Shown here: positions 45,109-54,171 of the stretch, in pieces
How positions within the stretch are numbered: position 1 is the stretch's first letter
Layout of the letters: each line of letters begins with the position of its first letter
Source of the DNA: Nitrospirota bacterium
GTDB taxonomy: Bacteria; Nitrospirota; Thermodesulfovibrionia; UBA6902
Direction of reading: 5' to 3'
NCBI GenBank assembly: GCA_016222905.1
Contig: JACRPZ010000046.1
Coordinates: forward strand, 1-55,387
DNA: 55,387 bases
Program-made: the position numbers and the translations under genes
The notes under the pieces: model-generated
Database searches by the model: none
Told to the model about the DNA's origin: nothing
Seen by the model: the letters and a program-made list of their open reading frames with translations, nothing else

Positions 45109-47109
45109 TCAAGTCTTTACCCCGATCTCAAGCTGTCTCTTCTTGATCGCCTTTATCCTGTCCCTTATCTCCGCTGCCTTTTCAAACTCCAGTCTCCCGG
45201 CGGCCTCCTTCATCTCATCTTCAAGCTTCTTTAAAGCCGCGTCATTGATATACTCCGCCTTCTCTTCCGCAACTGCCGGCACTGTCCAGTAGTCAGCCTC
45301 ATAGACTGAGCGGAGGAGATTGGTTATATCTTTTACTATCGACCTCGGCGTTATCTTATTATCCTTATTATACTTCTCCTGGATCTTGCGTCTCCTATCT
45401 GTCTCATCCATAGCCCTCTGCATTGAGCCTGTTATATTATCAGCATAGAAGATGACCTTGCCGTTTATATTCCTTGCGGCCCTGCCTGCGGTCTGTATAA
45501 GCGAGCGCGCCGATCGGAGAAAACCCTCCTTATCCGCATCAAGTATGGCAACGAGCGAAACCTCCGGAAGGTCCAGCCCTTCCCTTAAAAGATTGACCCC
45601 TATCAATACATCGAACTTGCCCAGCCTCAAGTCCCTGAGTATCTCTATCCTCTCAAGTGTATCAATGTCCGAATGCAGGTACCTCGCCTTTACGCCAAGC
45701 TCCGTATAATAATCGGTTATATCTTCCGCCATCTTCTTTGTAAGGCTCGTTACCAGCACCCTCTCTCCATTCCTGGATCGTTCCCTTATCTCTCCAAGAA
45801 GGTCATCAAGCTGTCCCGCTGCAGGCCTCAGATCTATCACAGGGTCCTTTAATCCGGTTGGCCTGACTATCTGTTCAACCACCCTGCGGCCTGATTTTTC
45901 AAGCTCGTACTCTGACGGTGTGGCAGATACGTAAATTGCCTGCTTTATCTTCTCCTCAAACTCGCTGAACTTCAGCGGACGGTTATCAAGGGCTGATGGA
46001 AGCCTGAAACCGAAATCAATGAGCGTCTGCTTCCTCGCCCTGTCGCCTTCATACATGCCGCCTATCTGCGGGATAGTGGCATGTGATTCGTCTATGATCA
46101 TGAGGAAGTCTTTGGGAAAATAATCGATCAGGCATGAAGAAGCCTCTCCCGGCAGCCTGCCGCTCATGTGTCTTGAATAATTCTCTATCCCATGACAATA
46201 GCCGAACTCCTTAAGCATCTCCATATCAAACCTCGTCTTCTGCTCGATCCTCTTCGCCTCAACCATCCTGTCCTGCCGCTGGAAGTGATATATACTCTCC
46301 TCAAGCTCCTGCTCGATCGCGGAGAATGCCATCTCCAGTCTCGGCCTTGGAGTTATCCAGTGGCTGTTGGGGTAAATGGTCTCCTTATCTATCCTCCTCA
46401 AAACCCTGCCGGTCAATGAATCGAATTCATAAATACCATCAATATCATTACCGAAGAATTCAACCCTCAGGGCATTATCGCCGGAGAATGACGGGAATAT
46501 CTCAACAATATCTCCTCTGACACGGAAGGCGCCTCTCTTCAAATCATCGGTGCGCTCATACTGCATATCAACGAGCCTTCTCAGGAAGGCGTCTCTTTCT
46601 ATACGCATCCCTTCTTCGATCAGGAAGTGCATTGCCTGGTAATCTTCCGGAGAGCCTATGCCGTAAATGCAGGATACGGACGCGACTATGATGGTGTCGT
46701 TTCTTTCGAGTATGGAACGTGTTGCCGAATGCCTCAGTCTGTCAATCTCTTCGTTTATCATCGCGTCCTTCTCAATGTATGTGTCCGTAGTCGGCAGGTA
46801 CGCCTCAGGCTGGTAGTAGTCGTAGTAGCTCACAAAGTATTCCACGGAGTTTTGGGGGAAGAAGGTCCTGAATTCGCTGTAAAGCTGTGCCGCAAGGGTC
46901 TTGTTATGGGCTATGACCAGCGCGGGTTTATTCACGTTTGCTATCACATTGGCAACAGTGAATGTCTTGCCTGAGCCTGTGACGCCGAGGAGCACCTGAT
47001 GATTGAAGTTTTTATATAAACCTTCCGTAAGCGTTTTTATAGCCTTCGGCTGGTCGCCCGTCGGTTTAAAATCAGATGTTAGTTTAAACTTGTCTGAAGT
47101 TCTTCTCAA
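45109..47109 (-). CDS. uvrB: Excinuclease ABC subunit B
   Basis: A 666-residue DNA-damage-verifying helicase. It has [13 protein letters not shown] at the start, the Walker [15 protein letters not shown], the beta-hairpin [12 protein letters not shown], helicase motifs including [11 protein letters not shown]-type ([16 protein letters not shown]) and [13 protein letters not shown], and a C-terminal UVR domain ([18 protein letters not shown]). Complete length. The start assigned is TTG 47109; no strong ribosome binding site is visible. Single gene on the minus strand. Confidence 0.96.
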   Translation of the reverse strand: MRRTSDKFKLTSDFKPTGDQPKAIKTLTEGLYKNFNHQVLLGVTGSGKTFTVANVIANVNKPALVIAHNKTLAAQLYSEFRTFFPQNSVEYFVSYYDYYQPEAYLPTTDTYIEKDAMINEEIDRLRHSATRSILERNDTIIVASVSCIYGIGSPEDYQAMHFLIEEGMRIERDAFLRRLVDMQYERTDDLKRGAFRVRGDIVEIFPSFSGDNALRVEFFGNDIDGIYEFDSLTGRVLRRIDKETIYPNSHWITPRPRLEMAFSAIEQELEESIYHFQRQDRMVEAKRIEQKTRFDMEMLKEFGYCHGIENYSRHMSGRLPGEASSCLIDYFPKDFLMIIDESHATIPQIGGMYEGDRARKQTLIDFGFRLPSALDNRPLKFSEFEEKIKQAIYVSATPSEYELEKSGRRVVEQIVRPTGLKDPVIDLRPAAGQLDDLLGEIRERSRNGERVLVTSLTKKMAEDITDYYTELGVKARYLHSDIDTLERIEILRDLRLGKFDVLIGVNLLREGLDLPEVSLVAILDADKEGFLRSARSLIQTAGRAARNINGKVIFYADNITGSMQRAMDETDRRRKIQEKYNKDNKITPRSIVKDITNLLRSVYEADYWTVPAVAEEKAEYINDAALKKLEDEMKEAAGRLEFEKAAEIRDRIKAIKKRQLEIGVKT

Positions 47110-47136
47110 TGTCGTAACATGCTTGCGAAACGCTAC

Positions 47137-47183
47137 CCAACCGCATAACTATAATGATAGCAAATGGTTATGTCAATTTGATT
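47137..47183 (+). repeat. 47-bp repeat, copy 1 (partner at 52031-52077)
   Basis: CCAACCGCATAACTATAATG through GTTATGTCAATTTGATT matches 52031-52077 at about 43 of 47 positions, in the same direction. Internal ATAAC/GTTAT halves could form a small hairpin. It lies between uvrB and a hypothetical gene, at the left edge of the accessory region; the partner lies in front of the truncated methylase gene. Confidence 0.75.
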
Positions 47184-47309
47184 TCACTATATATTTCCTT
47201 ATTGCGCTATTCAACCTGCTATGGTATAACATATGACAAACTAATTGTAATTAAGATTACTCTCTTCTATTGGAAGTGAGCATAATTTAATCAGAAAGGA
47301 GAATATCGC

Positions 47310-47636
47310 ATGCCCTTATTTCAGATTGATAATTACAAAATTATTTATTACAGCCCCTGCCACGACGAGAATTATTTAAGTACTGCAGCACGGATCACGT
47401 TATATAGAGGTCAAGCTCCGGTGGGAGATTTGTTCTTCATAAAAGATGAGGAACCAATGCCGCCCCGCAATTTACCCCTTTCCCCATTTAGGATATATTT
47501 TCCCCTCAGTCATTTCGATACGATAATGTCTATCCTTAGAAATGAGAAGCCGCTCTATGCCAATATAACGTCAACGGGATATGCTTACATAGGCACTACT
47601 CAGTATGAGCCGGTGGGAGAGGAAGAAGGGGTTTGA
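47310..47636 (+). CDS. Hypothetical 108-residue protein
   Basis: A soluble-looking protein from ATG 47310 with a good AAAGGAG ribosome binding site. It has no signal peptide or membrane segment and is rich in Tyr, Pro and Ile (YKIIYYSPCHDENYL, PPRNLPLSPFRIYFPLSHFD, ITSTGYAYIGTTQ). I recognise no family. It is the first gene of the accessory region between uvrB and the first ygiD-like fragment. The coding signal is moderate: ribosome binding site and amino-acid composition are credible. Confidence 0.6.
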   Translation: MPLFQIDNYKIIYYSPCHDENYLSTAARITLYRGQAPVGDLFFIKDEEPMPPRNLPLSPFRIYFPLSHFDTIMSILRNEKPLYANITSTGYAYIGTTQYEPVGEEEGV

Positions 47637-47858
47637 GCAGCAGTTAAATATTTTATGTGATACATGTTCATATATAACCACAATAACAAAAAGGGGCATG
47701 TATAATTCTCCATTATTTCTCTACAGAATTGCCTGTAGGCCTAACATGTCGGGAACTTCTTCATACCCAACAACAGCCCTCGTAGTCAGCCAGCGGAAAG
47801 CACGCGGAATACCAATCCTTAACAGCGAGGAGCTAGGAATTGAGAGGAGGTTTTTTCA
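47637..47858. other. Gap before ygiD-like copy 1
   Basis: No convincing independent gene. An open frame ends at 47862 with RGIPILNSEELGIERRFFH and its stop overlaps the ygiD-like start. Part of this tail (ATCCTTAACAGCGAGGA before GAGAGGAGG) is echoed upstream of ygiD-like copy 3 (GATCCTGAACAACGAGGA). It may therefore be the remnant of the gene that originally preceded ygiD. Confidence 0.4.
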
Positions 47859-48008
47859 TTGACTGATCTGATGCCGGTAATCTTCTTCGGACATGGCAAT
47901 CCGATGAACGCATTATCGAAGAATGCTTACACTGAAGGCTGGGCTTCTATCGGCAAATCAATCCCCCGTCCCACGGCCAGTGCTTGCCGTTCAACCTTTC
48001 GGCAATGA
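47859..48008 (+). pseudogene. ygiD-like dioxygenase 5' fragment, copy 1
   Basis: From TTG 47859 the frame reads [20 protein letters not shown] then KNAYTEGWASIGKSIPRP, the start of the YgiD/LigB-type extradiol dioxygenase family (PVLFVGHGSPMNAL in typical members of about 260 residues). The His in GHGNP is a metal ligand. A one-base insertion after CCCACGGCC shifts the frame relative to copy 3, giving a stop at 48006-48008. A strong GAGAGGAGG ribosome binding site is retained at 47842-47850. Only the first 45 or so codons of the family are present. Confidence 0.75.
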
Positions 48009-48202
48009 AGGCCGGCCAGAAGTTCAAAACGAACCATTTATAATGGGCTCATTTTAATCATGTTAATTGATCCTGAAGCTGCAACCGCTTGATTTCCACC
48101 CGTTTTATTTTCTGGCATGGCTATTGCATTGTTGTTAACTGACAAGCAATATATTATCTATAAAAAATATGAAACATAAAATATTAATCAGGAGGAACTG
48201 AT

Positions 48203-49021
48203 ATGAATAAGTTATACGCAGCCTTTCTGTCCATAATCATTCTCTATTTATCTGTTTTGCCGTCCCATGCTGCAACCGTTGAAGTTTCCATTATTGACAG
48301 CAGCTTTCAACCCGCCAACATAACTATCAATGCCGGCGACACGGTCCATTGGACAAACAACGGAGCCTTGCCTCATACAACAACAAGCGGCGTTGACGGC
48401 AACCACATTGACGGTTTATGGAACTCGGGAACTCTGAATTCCGGGCAGAGCTTTTCGGTTATGTTCAACGAGGCGGGAACATTTCCGTATCACTGCTCTT
48501 TTCATTGGTTTGCGGGAATGAAAGGCACTGTGACCGTAAATCCTCCGGTATCTTTAATGCCTCTCCCGTCAGGTCATCAGGGGTTTGTCTACCTTCCTGT
48601 AACTGCGCCTGAGTTCAGCAATAACCCTGCGCAGGCAAAACCCGTTGGCGTCGGACCGGTTGCTGTTGGGGGGAGCATGCTGGATGTTCAGATTGGACTG
48701 AACGGCTTTACAGGCACTGTTGACGTTTACGGAGCATACTCGCTTGAGTCAGCTCCCGGAGTTATTCATGTATTGAACCAAGACGGCGTCTCCTTTACGG
48801 CTTTCACCCTTGGGGAGATACTGAACTCCGTAGCTTCTGGCATTCCGCCTGCCGGAGCACAGCCGTGGATGGCGAATACAATAGGGACTATAAATGTGAG
48901 TCTCTTTAATACCGCTGTCTCCAATCTGCCTTCCGGTACATATATAATTTATCTACTCGTGAGCACCCCCGGCAGCCTTGCAGACTATTATTTATGGCAG
49001 ACATTATTTATAGTACCGTAG
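48203..49021 (+). CDS. Exported plastocyanin-like cupredoxin protein
   Basis: A 272-residue protein. The signal peptide is about residues 1-23 (LPSHA cleavage). The first domain (about residues 24-113) is a type-1 copper cupredoxin: [27 protein letters not shown] with the first His ligand, and [15 protein letters not shown] with Cys, His and Met ligands. The second part (about residues 115-272) has no recognised family and contains beta-rich Gly/Pro segments. Electron transfer or copper handling in the periplasm is inferred. Strong AGGAGG ribosome binding site. It lies between ygiD-like copies 1 and 2. Confidence 0.82.
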   Translation: MNKLYAAFLSIIILYLSVLPSHAATVEVSIIDSSFQPANITINAGDTVHWTNNGALPHTTTSGVDGNHIDGLWNSGTLNSGQSFSVMFNEAGTFPYHCSFHWFAGMKGTVTVNPPVSLMPLPSGHQGFVYLPVTAPEFSNNPAQAKPVGVGPVAVGGSMLDVQIGLNGFTGTVDVYGAYSLESAPGVIHVLNQDGVSFTAFTLGEILNSVASGIPPAGAQPWMANTIGTINVSLFNTAVSNLPSGTYIIYLLVSTPGSLADYYLWQTLFIVP

Positions 49022-49043
49022 AGCTGTAACAAATGGTATTATC

Positions 49044-49205
49044 ATGCCTAATTTTTGCTTCCACTACGGAAAGCATCACAAGACATATGTCGAAAACCTG
49101 AACAAGCTGATAGCAGGAACTGAGTTTGCAAACCTGACGCTGGAGAAGATCATCACCGGAACAGCCGGCAAGGCTGACAAGACTTCGGACATGGCAATCC
49201 GATGA
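49044..49205 (+). pseudogene. Fe/Mn superoxide dismutase fragment joined to ygiD-like copy 2
   Basis: From ATG 49044 the frame reads [20 protein letters not shown] then [17 protein letters not shown], which is the first helix region of iron/manganese superoxide dismutases (FHYGKHHxxYVxNLNxLIAGTE). It includes the metal-ligand His before the YGKHH segment's Tyr. The family's first 20 residues and everything after about residue 70 are missing. At 49183 the sequence switches abruptly to the ygiD-like fragment, and the frame stops at 49203-49205. A clear chimeric junction between two gene stumps. Confidence 0.75.
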
Positions 49206-49270
49206 ACGCATTATCGAAGAATGTTTACACTGACGGTTGGGTTTCTATCGGCAAATCAATCTTGCGTTAG
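49184..49270 (+). pseudogene. ygiD-like dioxygenase 5' fragment, copy 2
   Basis: Codons from TTC 49184 read [19 protein letters not shown] then VSIGKSILR and stop (49268-49270). It lacks the first ten codons and the ribosome binding site kept by the other copies, because its left end is fused to the superoxide dismutase stump. On the right it departs from copies 1 and 3 after SIGKSI. Confidence 0.72.
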
Positions 49271-49399
49271 AGCGCATCTGTGGAAATTCTTCCTCTCAAT
49301 TTGATTATCGTGTAACCAATTTGTACCTGGTTAATTTCACCAACTTTGGCTATGATAGAATTTAAATATACATCAACGATCTCGCGTGGAGAACTTATA

Positions 49400-51100
49400 T
49401 TGAATAGAGCAATTCTTTTATCAGTCATTCTGATTGTTTCCATCTGCCTGTCTCTTCCGGATGCTGTTTTTCCGGCTGATGACCGGTCTTTGTCTGAAAA
49501 AGTCAGCGAATTTATAAAGGCTCAGGTTGAGGAAAACAATAGAGGGACCGGGATCACGCTCGCAGGAGAACCTGTCTATACTTCAAAAATGCTTGCCCGC
49601 TTCTACACAAAGAGAAATTTTCTCCCAGCCTGGAGCGAAGATCATGGACCGCTTGGACAGGCTGAAACACTTCTTAAGACAATAAAAGGGGTCAATCAAC
49701 AGGGACTCGTGCCTGAATATTATCATTTGGAGGCGATAGAGAACCTGCTTCAGCTTGCGCGTTCAAAAAATAGAAAGAAGTTCTTAATTGAGCCGGTTAT
49801 GCTTGCTGAACTTGACCTGCTCCTGACAGACGCATTTTTGATGATGGGGTGTCATTTCTCGGTCGGCTGTGTCAACCCCGTATCGGCTGACGCGGATTGG
49901 TTTGCCCTGAACTCGGATCTTGAGGTTGACCGCATTCTTGAGGAGGCTTTGAAAAGGAACCGCGTCAATGAAATGCTGCTTGCTCTGCTTCCTTCTCAGG
50001 ATGACTATACCAAACTCGCGCAGGAACTCGCTCATCACAGGGAAATAGCAGATAGCGGCGGCTGGCCTCCGGTATCAGGCGGCCCAACCCTGAAAAAAGG
50101 CATTAAAGACAGCCGCGTCATTGAACTCAGAAAACGCCTTGCCGTCACAGGGGACTTACCCCTGGAAGGAAAAAAGACCGGCCTCTTTTTTGACAAAGAA
50201 CTCGAACAGGCCGTGCTCAATTTCCAGCAACGCCACGGACTGAAGGCTGACGGAGCTGTCGGCCCCTCAACACTTTCCGCGCTTAACGTTACTGCCGAAG
50301 AACGCGTAAGGCAAATACAGGTCAACATGGAACGCACTCGCTGGATCTCCGGGAACCTCGGCAGCCGGTATATCAGAATAAATATTGCGGATTACAGGCT
50401 GGATGCAGTTGATAACGGGCGGACCGTGATCTCCATGGCTGTTGTAGTGGGAAAACGATACTGGTACACCCCCGTATTCAGTGAAAAAATGACTTACCTT
50501 GTGCTTAATCCTTACTGGAACGTTCCGGAAAGCATCGTGGAGGAAGAGATACTGCCCGGGATCAGAAAATCGCCTGATTACCTTGCTAAACATGATATGA
50601 AGATCTTGAGCGGCTCCTGGGATAGCACAGAAGAGATCGATCCGCTTAGTATCAACTGGGACACAATAACAGGAGACCATTTTCCCTACAGGCTCCGTCA
50701 GGAGCCCGGGCCGAAGAATCCACTTGGCAGGATCAAGTTCATGTTCCCGAACAAATTCAATGTCTACCTGCATGATACCCCGAGCAAGAACCTCTTCTCA
50801 AAAAATGTCAGGGCCTTTAGTCACGGATGCATACGAATAGAAGAGCCTATGGAGCTTGCTGAATATCTTATGCTTTCTGATCCGGCTTGGACCAGAGAAA
50901 AAATCGAAGCTGAAATTAAAAACGGTGTTGAGAAGGCCGTTCCTCTTCCCGTACCGATCAGCGTTCATGTGATTTATCTAACAGCCTGGGTTGATGAGAA
51001 GAGTATCATGCAGTTCAGAGACGATGTGTACAATAGAGATATGCAGCTTTATGAAGCCTTGAGGAAAAAACCTGCCGGGCCCAGATCTTCTTTGAAATAA
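49400..51100 (+). CDS. L,D-transpeptidase (YcbB/LdtD-like) with peptidoglycan-binding domain
   Basis: About 566 residues. The signal anchor begins MNRAILLSVILIVSICLSLP. A catalytic-lobe scaffold domain follows, then a PG_binding_1 domain (about residues 245-310, LEQAVLNFQQRHGLKADGAVGPSTLSAL), then the YkuD domain with RAFSHGCIRIEEP, whose Cys is the nucleophile. It makes 3-3 peptidoglycan cross-links or attaches lipoproteins. I prefer TTG 49400, with GGAGA seven bases upstream and a proper signal start, over ATG 49352 or TTG 49346. It pairs with a YcbK-like gene, as in enterobacteria. Confidence 0.88.
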   Translation: MNRAILLSVILIVSICLSLPDAVFPADDRSLSEKVSEFIKAQVEENNRGTGITLAGEPVYTSKMLARFYTKRNFLPAWSEDHGPLGQAETLLKTIKGVNQQGLVPEYYHLEAIENLLQLARSKNRKKFLIEPVMLAELDLLLTDAFLMMGCHFSVGCVNPVSADADWFALNSDLEVDRILEEALKRNRVNEMLLALLPSQDDYTKLAQELAHHREIADSGGWPPVSGGPTLKKGIKDSRVIELRKRLAVTGDLPLEGKKTGLFFDKELEQAVLNFQQRHGLKADGAVGPSTLSALNVTAEERVRQIQVNMERTRWISGNLGSRYIRINIADYRLDAVDNGRTVISMAVVVGKRYWYTPVFSEKMTYLVLNPYWNVPESIVEEEILPGIRKSPDYLAKHDMKILSGSWDSTEEIDPLSINWDTITGDHFPYRLRQEPGPKNPLGRIKFMFPNKFNVYLHDTPSKNLFSKNVRAFSHGCIRIEEPMELAEYLMLSDPAWTREKIEAEIKNGVEKAVPLPVPISVHVIYLTAWVDEKSIMQFRDDVYNRDMQLYEALRKKPAGPRSSLK

Positions 51101-51194
51101 CCCGGAAGCCTCTATCATATATAAAATCAAACTGGCGCCATTGTGTTATAATAAAAGCGTCTGTTGTGATCTATTACCATAGGAGGGTTTTATA

Positions 51195-51776
51195 ATGATA
51201 GTGGATAATAAAGATAATGATACGACACCATTAGGGATAAGCCGCAGATGGATCATTAAATTAGGGCTTTTAACCGCGGCAACTTGCCTTATCCCTTGTA
51301 AAGCACTTGCATCTGTTGCTGATTTCTTTTCAAATGAACGGGCACTCTGTCTTCATAACATGCACACAGAAGATAAAATCGAAGCTGTTTACTGGCAAAA
51401 CGGGAATTACATTCCTGAAGTCCTCAACAAGATTAACATTCTTTTCCGTGATCATTATACTGAAAAAGTTGCAACAATTGATAAAAAACTGCTGGATCTT
51501 TTATCTGCCATACAGGCCAAACTCAAATCCACAGAGCCGTTCCAGATCATTTCTGGTTACAGGTCGCCGGAAACAAACACCCTTCTCAGAAAAAAGAGCA
51601 GTGGTGTTGCAAAGAACAGCATGCATATGCTGGGCAAGGCTGTGGATTTCCGCATTCCCGGTTTTAGCCTTTCAGATGTGAGGAACGCCGCTTCTGAGCT
51701 TCAGGCAGGAGGAGTAGGCTATTATGCGAAATCAAATTTCGTCCACGTTGATGTAGGCGAAGTGCGTTACTGGTAG
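51195..51776 (+). CDS. DUF882/YcbK-like M15-type peptidoglycan peptidase, Tat-type signal
   Basis: A 193-residue protein. The N-terminus SRRWIIKLGLLTAATCLIPC has an Arg-Arg pair before a hydrophobic core, like a twin-arginine signal. The body is a Peptidase_M15-like domain: IISGYRSPETNTLLRKKSSG, NSMHMLGKAVDFRIPG (zinc His and Asp) and FVHVDVGEVRYW (zinc His). The family is thought to trim peptide stems; YcbK lies next to the L,D-transpeptidase YcbB in E. coli, as here. AGGAGGG ribosome binding site. The gap to the upstream gene is 94 bases. Confidence 0.85.
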   Translation: MIVDNKDNDTTPLGISRRWIIKLGLLTAATCLIPCKALASVADFFSNERALCLHNMHTEDKIEAVYWQNGNYIPEVLNKINILFRDHYTEKVATIDKKLLDLLSAIQAKLKSTEPFQIISGYRSPETNTLLRKKSSGVAKNSMHMLGKAVDFRIPGFSLSDVRNAASELQAGGVGYYAKSNFVHVDVGEVRYW

Positions 51777-51894
51777 AACCGGAATACTCTAATATCCGGG
51801 CATCTCTTGAATTTTCTCCCATTCCTACAGGTCTTTTGCGTGAAGCAGATACTTTGAGCGTAAGACTGTCAGTAGTTCCCGCAATTTTTCCGTC

Positions 51895-51975
51895 ATACCC
51901 GCGAAGGCGGGTATCCACCCTTCGACAGGCTCAGGGTGACACATTGTCTGTCATGGTGATCTTGTCGAACCATGG
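51895..51975. repeat. Palindromic hairpin plus TTCGACAGGCTCA element, copy 2
   Basis: A perfect 8-base hairpin (arms 51895-51902 and 51907-51914) is followed by CCTTCGACAGGCTCAGGGTG and, after a short spacer, GATCTTGTCGAACCATGG. The arrangement repeats that of 31993-32043 but the arms have drifted. Both copies are of the widespread CTTCGACAxGCTCAGG type. Confidence 0.75.
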
Positions 51976-52030
51976 TTTCCCGATTACGACCTCGAGAATG
52001 ACAACCAACGCGTCACAAATGGAATATTAT

Positions 52031-52077
52031 CCAACCGTATAACTAAAATGATATCAAATAGTTATGTCAATTTGATT
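52031..52077 (+). repeat. 47-bp repeat, copy 2
   Basis: CCAACCGTATAACTAAAATG through GTTATGTCAATTTGATT, matching 47137-47183 in the same direction at about 43 of 47 positions. Here it lies 120 bases upstream of the truncated methylase gene. Confidence 0.75.
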
Positions 52078-52197
52078 CTAGTATTTATTTGACCTTGCAT
52101 GGTAATTCTGATATCATCCAGAAAACTGATTAAATAACTGGTTGTACATTAAATAATAACGGCAAAATTAAATGCAATTGAAGACCCTCCGCCGATA

Positions 52198-52704
52198 ATG
52201 CTAAGCTATAGCAAGATGGCAAATCGTAACGGTAAAAACGGCAAAGCAATTCGATTTATTGATTTATTCTGCGGCATCGGCGGCTTCCGCATCGCTGCTG
52301 AACAATTAGCCGGTGACTTAGGCGTGCCAGTCAAGTGCGTTTTTTCGAGCGACATTGATGAGGACTGTCAAAAGGCATATGAGGAAAATTTCGGTGAAAA
52401 GCCAGCGGGAGACCTCGCGGCTGTCAAAGCTGAAGATATCCCCGATCACGATATCCTTCTTGCAGGGTTCCCTTGTCAGCCATTCAGTATAATTGGTCAC
52501 AGAAAAGGTTTTAATGACACTCGCGGCACACTTTTCTTTGAAATTGCACGCATAATTGAAGCAAAGAAACCAACTGCATTCATACTGGAAAACGTCAAAT
52601 TATTAGCAGGCCATAATAGCGGCAAGACGCTTAAGCGCATCATGGTTGCTCTAAGAGACTTAGGCTATCATGCCGACTTTCGTATCTTCAATGTAGCTGC
52701 TTGA
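52198..52704 (+). pseudogene. Truncated DNA (cytosine-5) methyltransferase
   Basis: 168 residues. Motif I is IRFIDLFCGIGGFRIAAEQL, motif IV carries the catalytic Cys in AGFPCQPFSIIGHRKG, and motif VI is FILENVK. The protein stops after DLGYHADFRIFNVAA, so motif VIII, the target-recognition domain, and motifs IX-X are missing; family members are about 320-420 residues. It cannot methylate unless a second half is supplied from elsewhere, and none is adjacent. The restriction endonuclease gene begins 12 bases later. A deletion between the two genes seems likely. ATG 52198 or 52216. Confidence 0.8.
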
Positions 52705-52715
52705 GTTATTTGTAA

Positions 52716-53462
52716 ATGAAAAATGTTTTTTCAATAAGAGATAAATCAATTTTAGTTGGACTTTATTTGTCAAAATTTGATGATGAAGCATTAAGTGCAC
52801 TTGGATTCAGAGGATTTAACGAAGCATTCAATACACTTGGCTATTCAATCGGTTCAAAACCCGCTTCAATAAAAAATTACCGCGATGAATTTGACCCTTT
52901 ATTCCCTAATCAAAGAAAGGGCTGGCATAAAAGACCAATCAGAGAATATTGCAAAAAATTTTATGATGATTTTTCTAAATTAAAATTTGGTTCTTTCACA
53001 GAATTGATTAAGAGCCTTGTTTTTGATAATTACGATATAGAAAAAATTACGGCAAAAGTTGAGAAGAAAGACATGTCTGAAACTGTTGCCAAGCGACTTG
53101 TAACAGGGAAAGCAGCGGAAGAATATTTCAAAATAAATTACAAACTTGTCTCCAATTTTATGAATTATGAGTTGAAAGACACGACAAACCTTGCTTGTGG
53201 ATTTGATTACAAGTTATCGTTGGAAAAAGATTTTTATTGCATTGAAGTAAAAGGGTTAAATGCGAATTCAGGAGGAATCGCATTAACAGAGAAAGAATTT
53301 TATGTTGCCTCTGAATTGAAGAAAAAATATTGTCTTTTTGTTGTAATGAATTTCATTGAGAAACCTAATCATCAATTTTTCTTTGATCCATTGAACAGCA
53401 AGTTAACTTTTAAAAAAGTTGAAAGGAAAGTAATTCAAATAAATTACTCTACTACGATATGA
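52716..53462 (+). CDS. Putative type II restriction endonuclease with DUF3883-like nuclease domain
   Basis: A 248-residue protein. The first 100 residues (FNEAFNTLGYSIGSKPASIK) look like an N-terminal specificity or DNA-binding region. The C-terminal part carries ACGFDYKLSLEKDFYCIEVKG then LNANSGGIALTEKEFYVASE, with Asp...Glu-x-Lys, the PD-(D/E)xK pattern seen in DUF3883 and restriction enzymes. Together with the methylase stump and Vsr it forms a former restriction-modification locus. AT-rich and Lys-rich, unlike housekeeping genes here, which suggests acquisition. Its stop overlaps the next gene's ATG. Confidence 0.72.
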   Translation: MKNVFSIRDKSILVGLYLSKFDDEALSALGFRGFNEAFNTLGYSIGSKPASIKNYRDEFDPLFPNQRKGWHKRPIREYCKKFYDDFSKLKFGSFTELIKSLVFDNYDIEKITAKVEKKDMSETVAKRLVTGKAAEEYFKINYKLVSNFMNYELKDTTNLACGFDYKLSLEKDFYCIEVKGLNANSGGIALTEKEFYVASELKKKYCLFVVMNFIEKPNHQFFFDPLNSKLTFKKVERKVIQINYSTTI

Positions 53463-53662
53463 ATAAGCATTGGGAATGTTATTTATGTGGTGAAGAAGAT
53501 GTTTTTGACAATCCAGCGTCAGGATTTCTTGGCAACTATCATCCACTATGTTTAAACTGTGCCAATAATGTATTCCATTGTGCAAATCATACAGACAGGT
53601 TTCGTTTAACTTATCATTCAGAATATGGTGATTTGAAATTTGTGAATAATAAATTGGTCTAA
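53459..53662 (+). CDS. Small zinc-ribbon-like protein in the R-M locus
   Basis: 67 residues with CYLCGEED near the N-terminus and LCLNCANNVFHC in the middle, giving two Cys pairs plus His that could hold one or two zinc ions. No known family. It overlaps the endonuclease stop codon (ATGA) and precedes vsr by 26 bases, so it is probably co-transcribed with the restriction gene. A regulatory or accessory role is only a guess. Confidence 0.55.
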   Translation: MNKHWECYLCGEEDVFDNPASGFLGNYHPLCLNCANNVFHCANHTDRFRLTYHSEYGDLKFVNNKLV

Positions 53663-53688
53663 AATATAAGACATAACGCTCAAGAATA

Positions 53689-54063
53689 ATGGCGAGTGTA
53701 AAGTCCAGAAATTCAAAATCCACAGAACTTAAGTTTATTTCATGTCTCAAAGAAAAGGGCATTACCGGATGGCGTCGTAATTATCCTATGACTGGTAAGC
53801 CTGACTTTATCTTTTCAAGAATCAAGACAGCAGTATTCATTGACGGATGTTTTTGGCATGGCTGTCCCAATCATTGCCGTATACCTTCATCAAATGTAAA
53901 TTACTGGAACAACAAAATTGAGAAGAATAAAATTAGAGACAAGCAAATAACAAAGGCACTGAAAGTGAAAAACTGGAAGATAATCAGAATTTGGGAGCAT
54001 GAAATTAAGACAGGAAAACTCAATCAAAAACTGAAACAAATAATAGAGATTGTACAACAATAG
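53689..54063 (+). CDS. vsr: Very short patch repair endonuclease
   Basis: A 124-residue mismatch endonuclease. It has SVKSRNSKSTELKF at the start, WRRNYPMTGKPDFIFSRIKT with the catalytic Asp, VFIDGCFWHGCPNHCRIP with the zinc ligands and family signature, and KIEKNKIRDKQITKAL. Vsr nicks T:G mismatches made when 5-methylcytosine is deaminated, so it normally accompanies a C5 methylase. Here the methylase is truncated. ATG start without a strong ribosome binding site. Confidence 0.92.
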   Translation: MASVKSRNSKSTELKFISCLKEKGITGWRRNYPMTGKPDFIFSRIKTAVFIDGCFWHGCPNHCRIPSSNVNYWNNKIEKNKIRDKQITKALKVKNWKIIRIWEHEIKTGKLNQKLKQIIEIVQQ

Positions 54064-54171
54064 GAAGGAAAGAGAGTCAAGTCTTGTTTATTGCAATTTC
54101 TGAAGAGCATAGAACTATCCAGTGCCGATCCTGAACAACGAGGATTTATGAATTGAGAGGAGGGTTGTTCA

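Larger units (their letters stand above)
51777..52197. other. Intergenic region made largely of dispersed repeats
   Basis: The 421-base gap holds an ATACCCGC/GCGGGTAT hairpin (51895-51914), the TTCGACAGGCTCAGGGTGAC palindromic element (51918-51974), and the second copy of the 47-bp repeat (52031-52077). The rest (52080-52197) is AT-rich with nothing recognised. No gene is supported. Confidence 0.65.

Noticed and set aside
47605-47862. 85-codon frame overlapping the end of the 47310 gene
   Set aside because: It begins inside the previous gene without a ribosome binding site. Only its last part may be a remnant of the gene that once preceded ygiD.
51777-51918. Minus-strand 84-codon frame overlapping the YcbK-like gene's end
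   Set aside because: It is made of repeat sequence and antisense of a good gene; no start signal.
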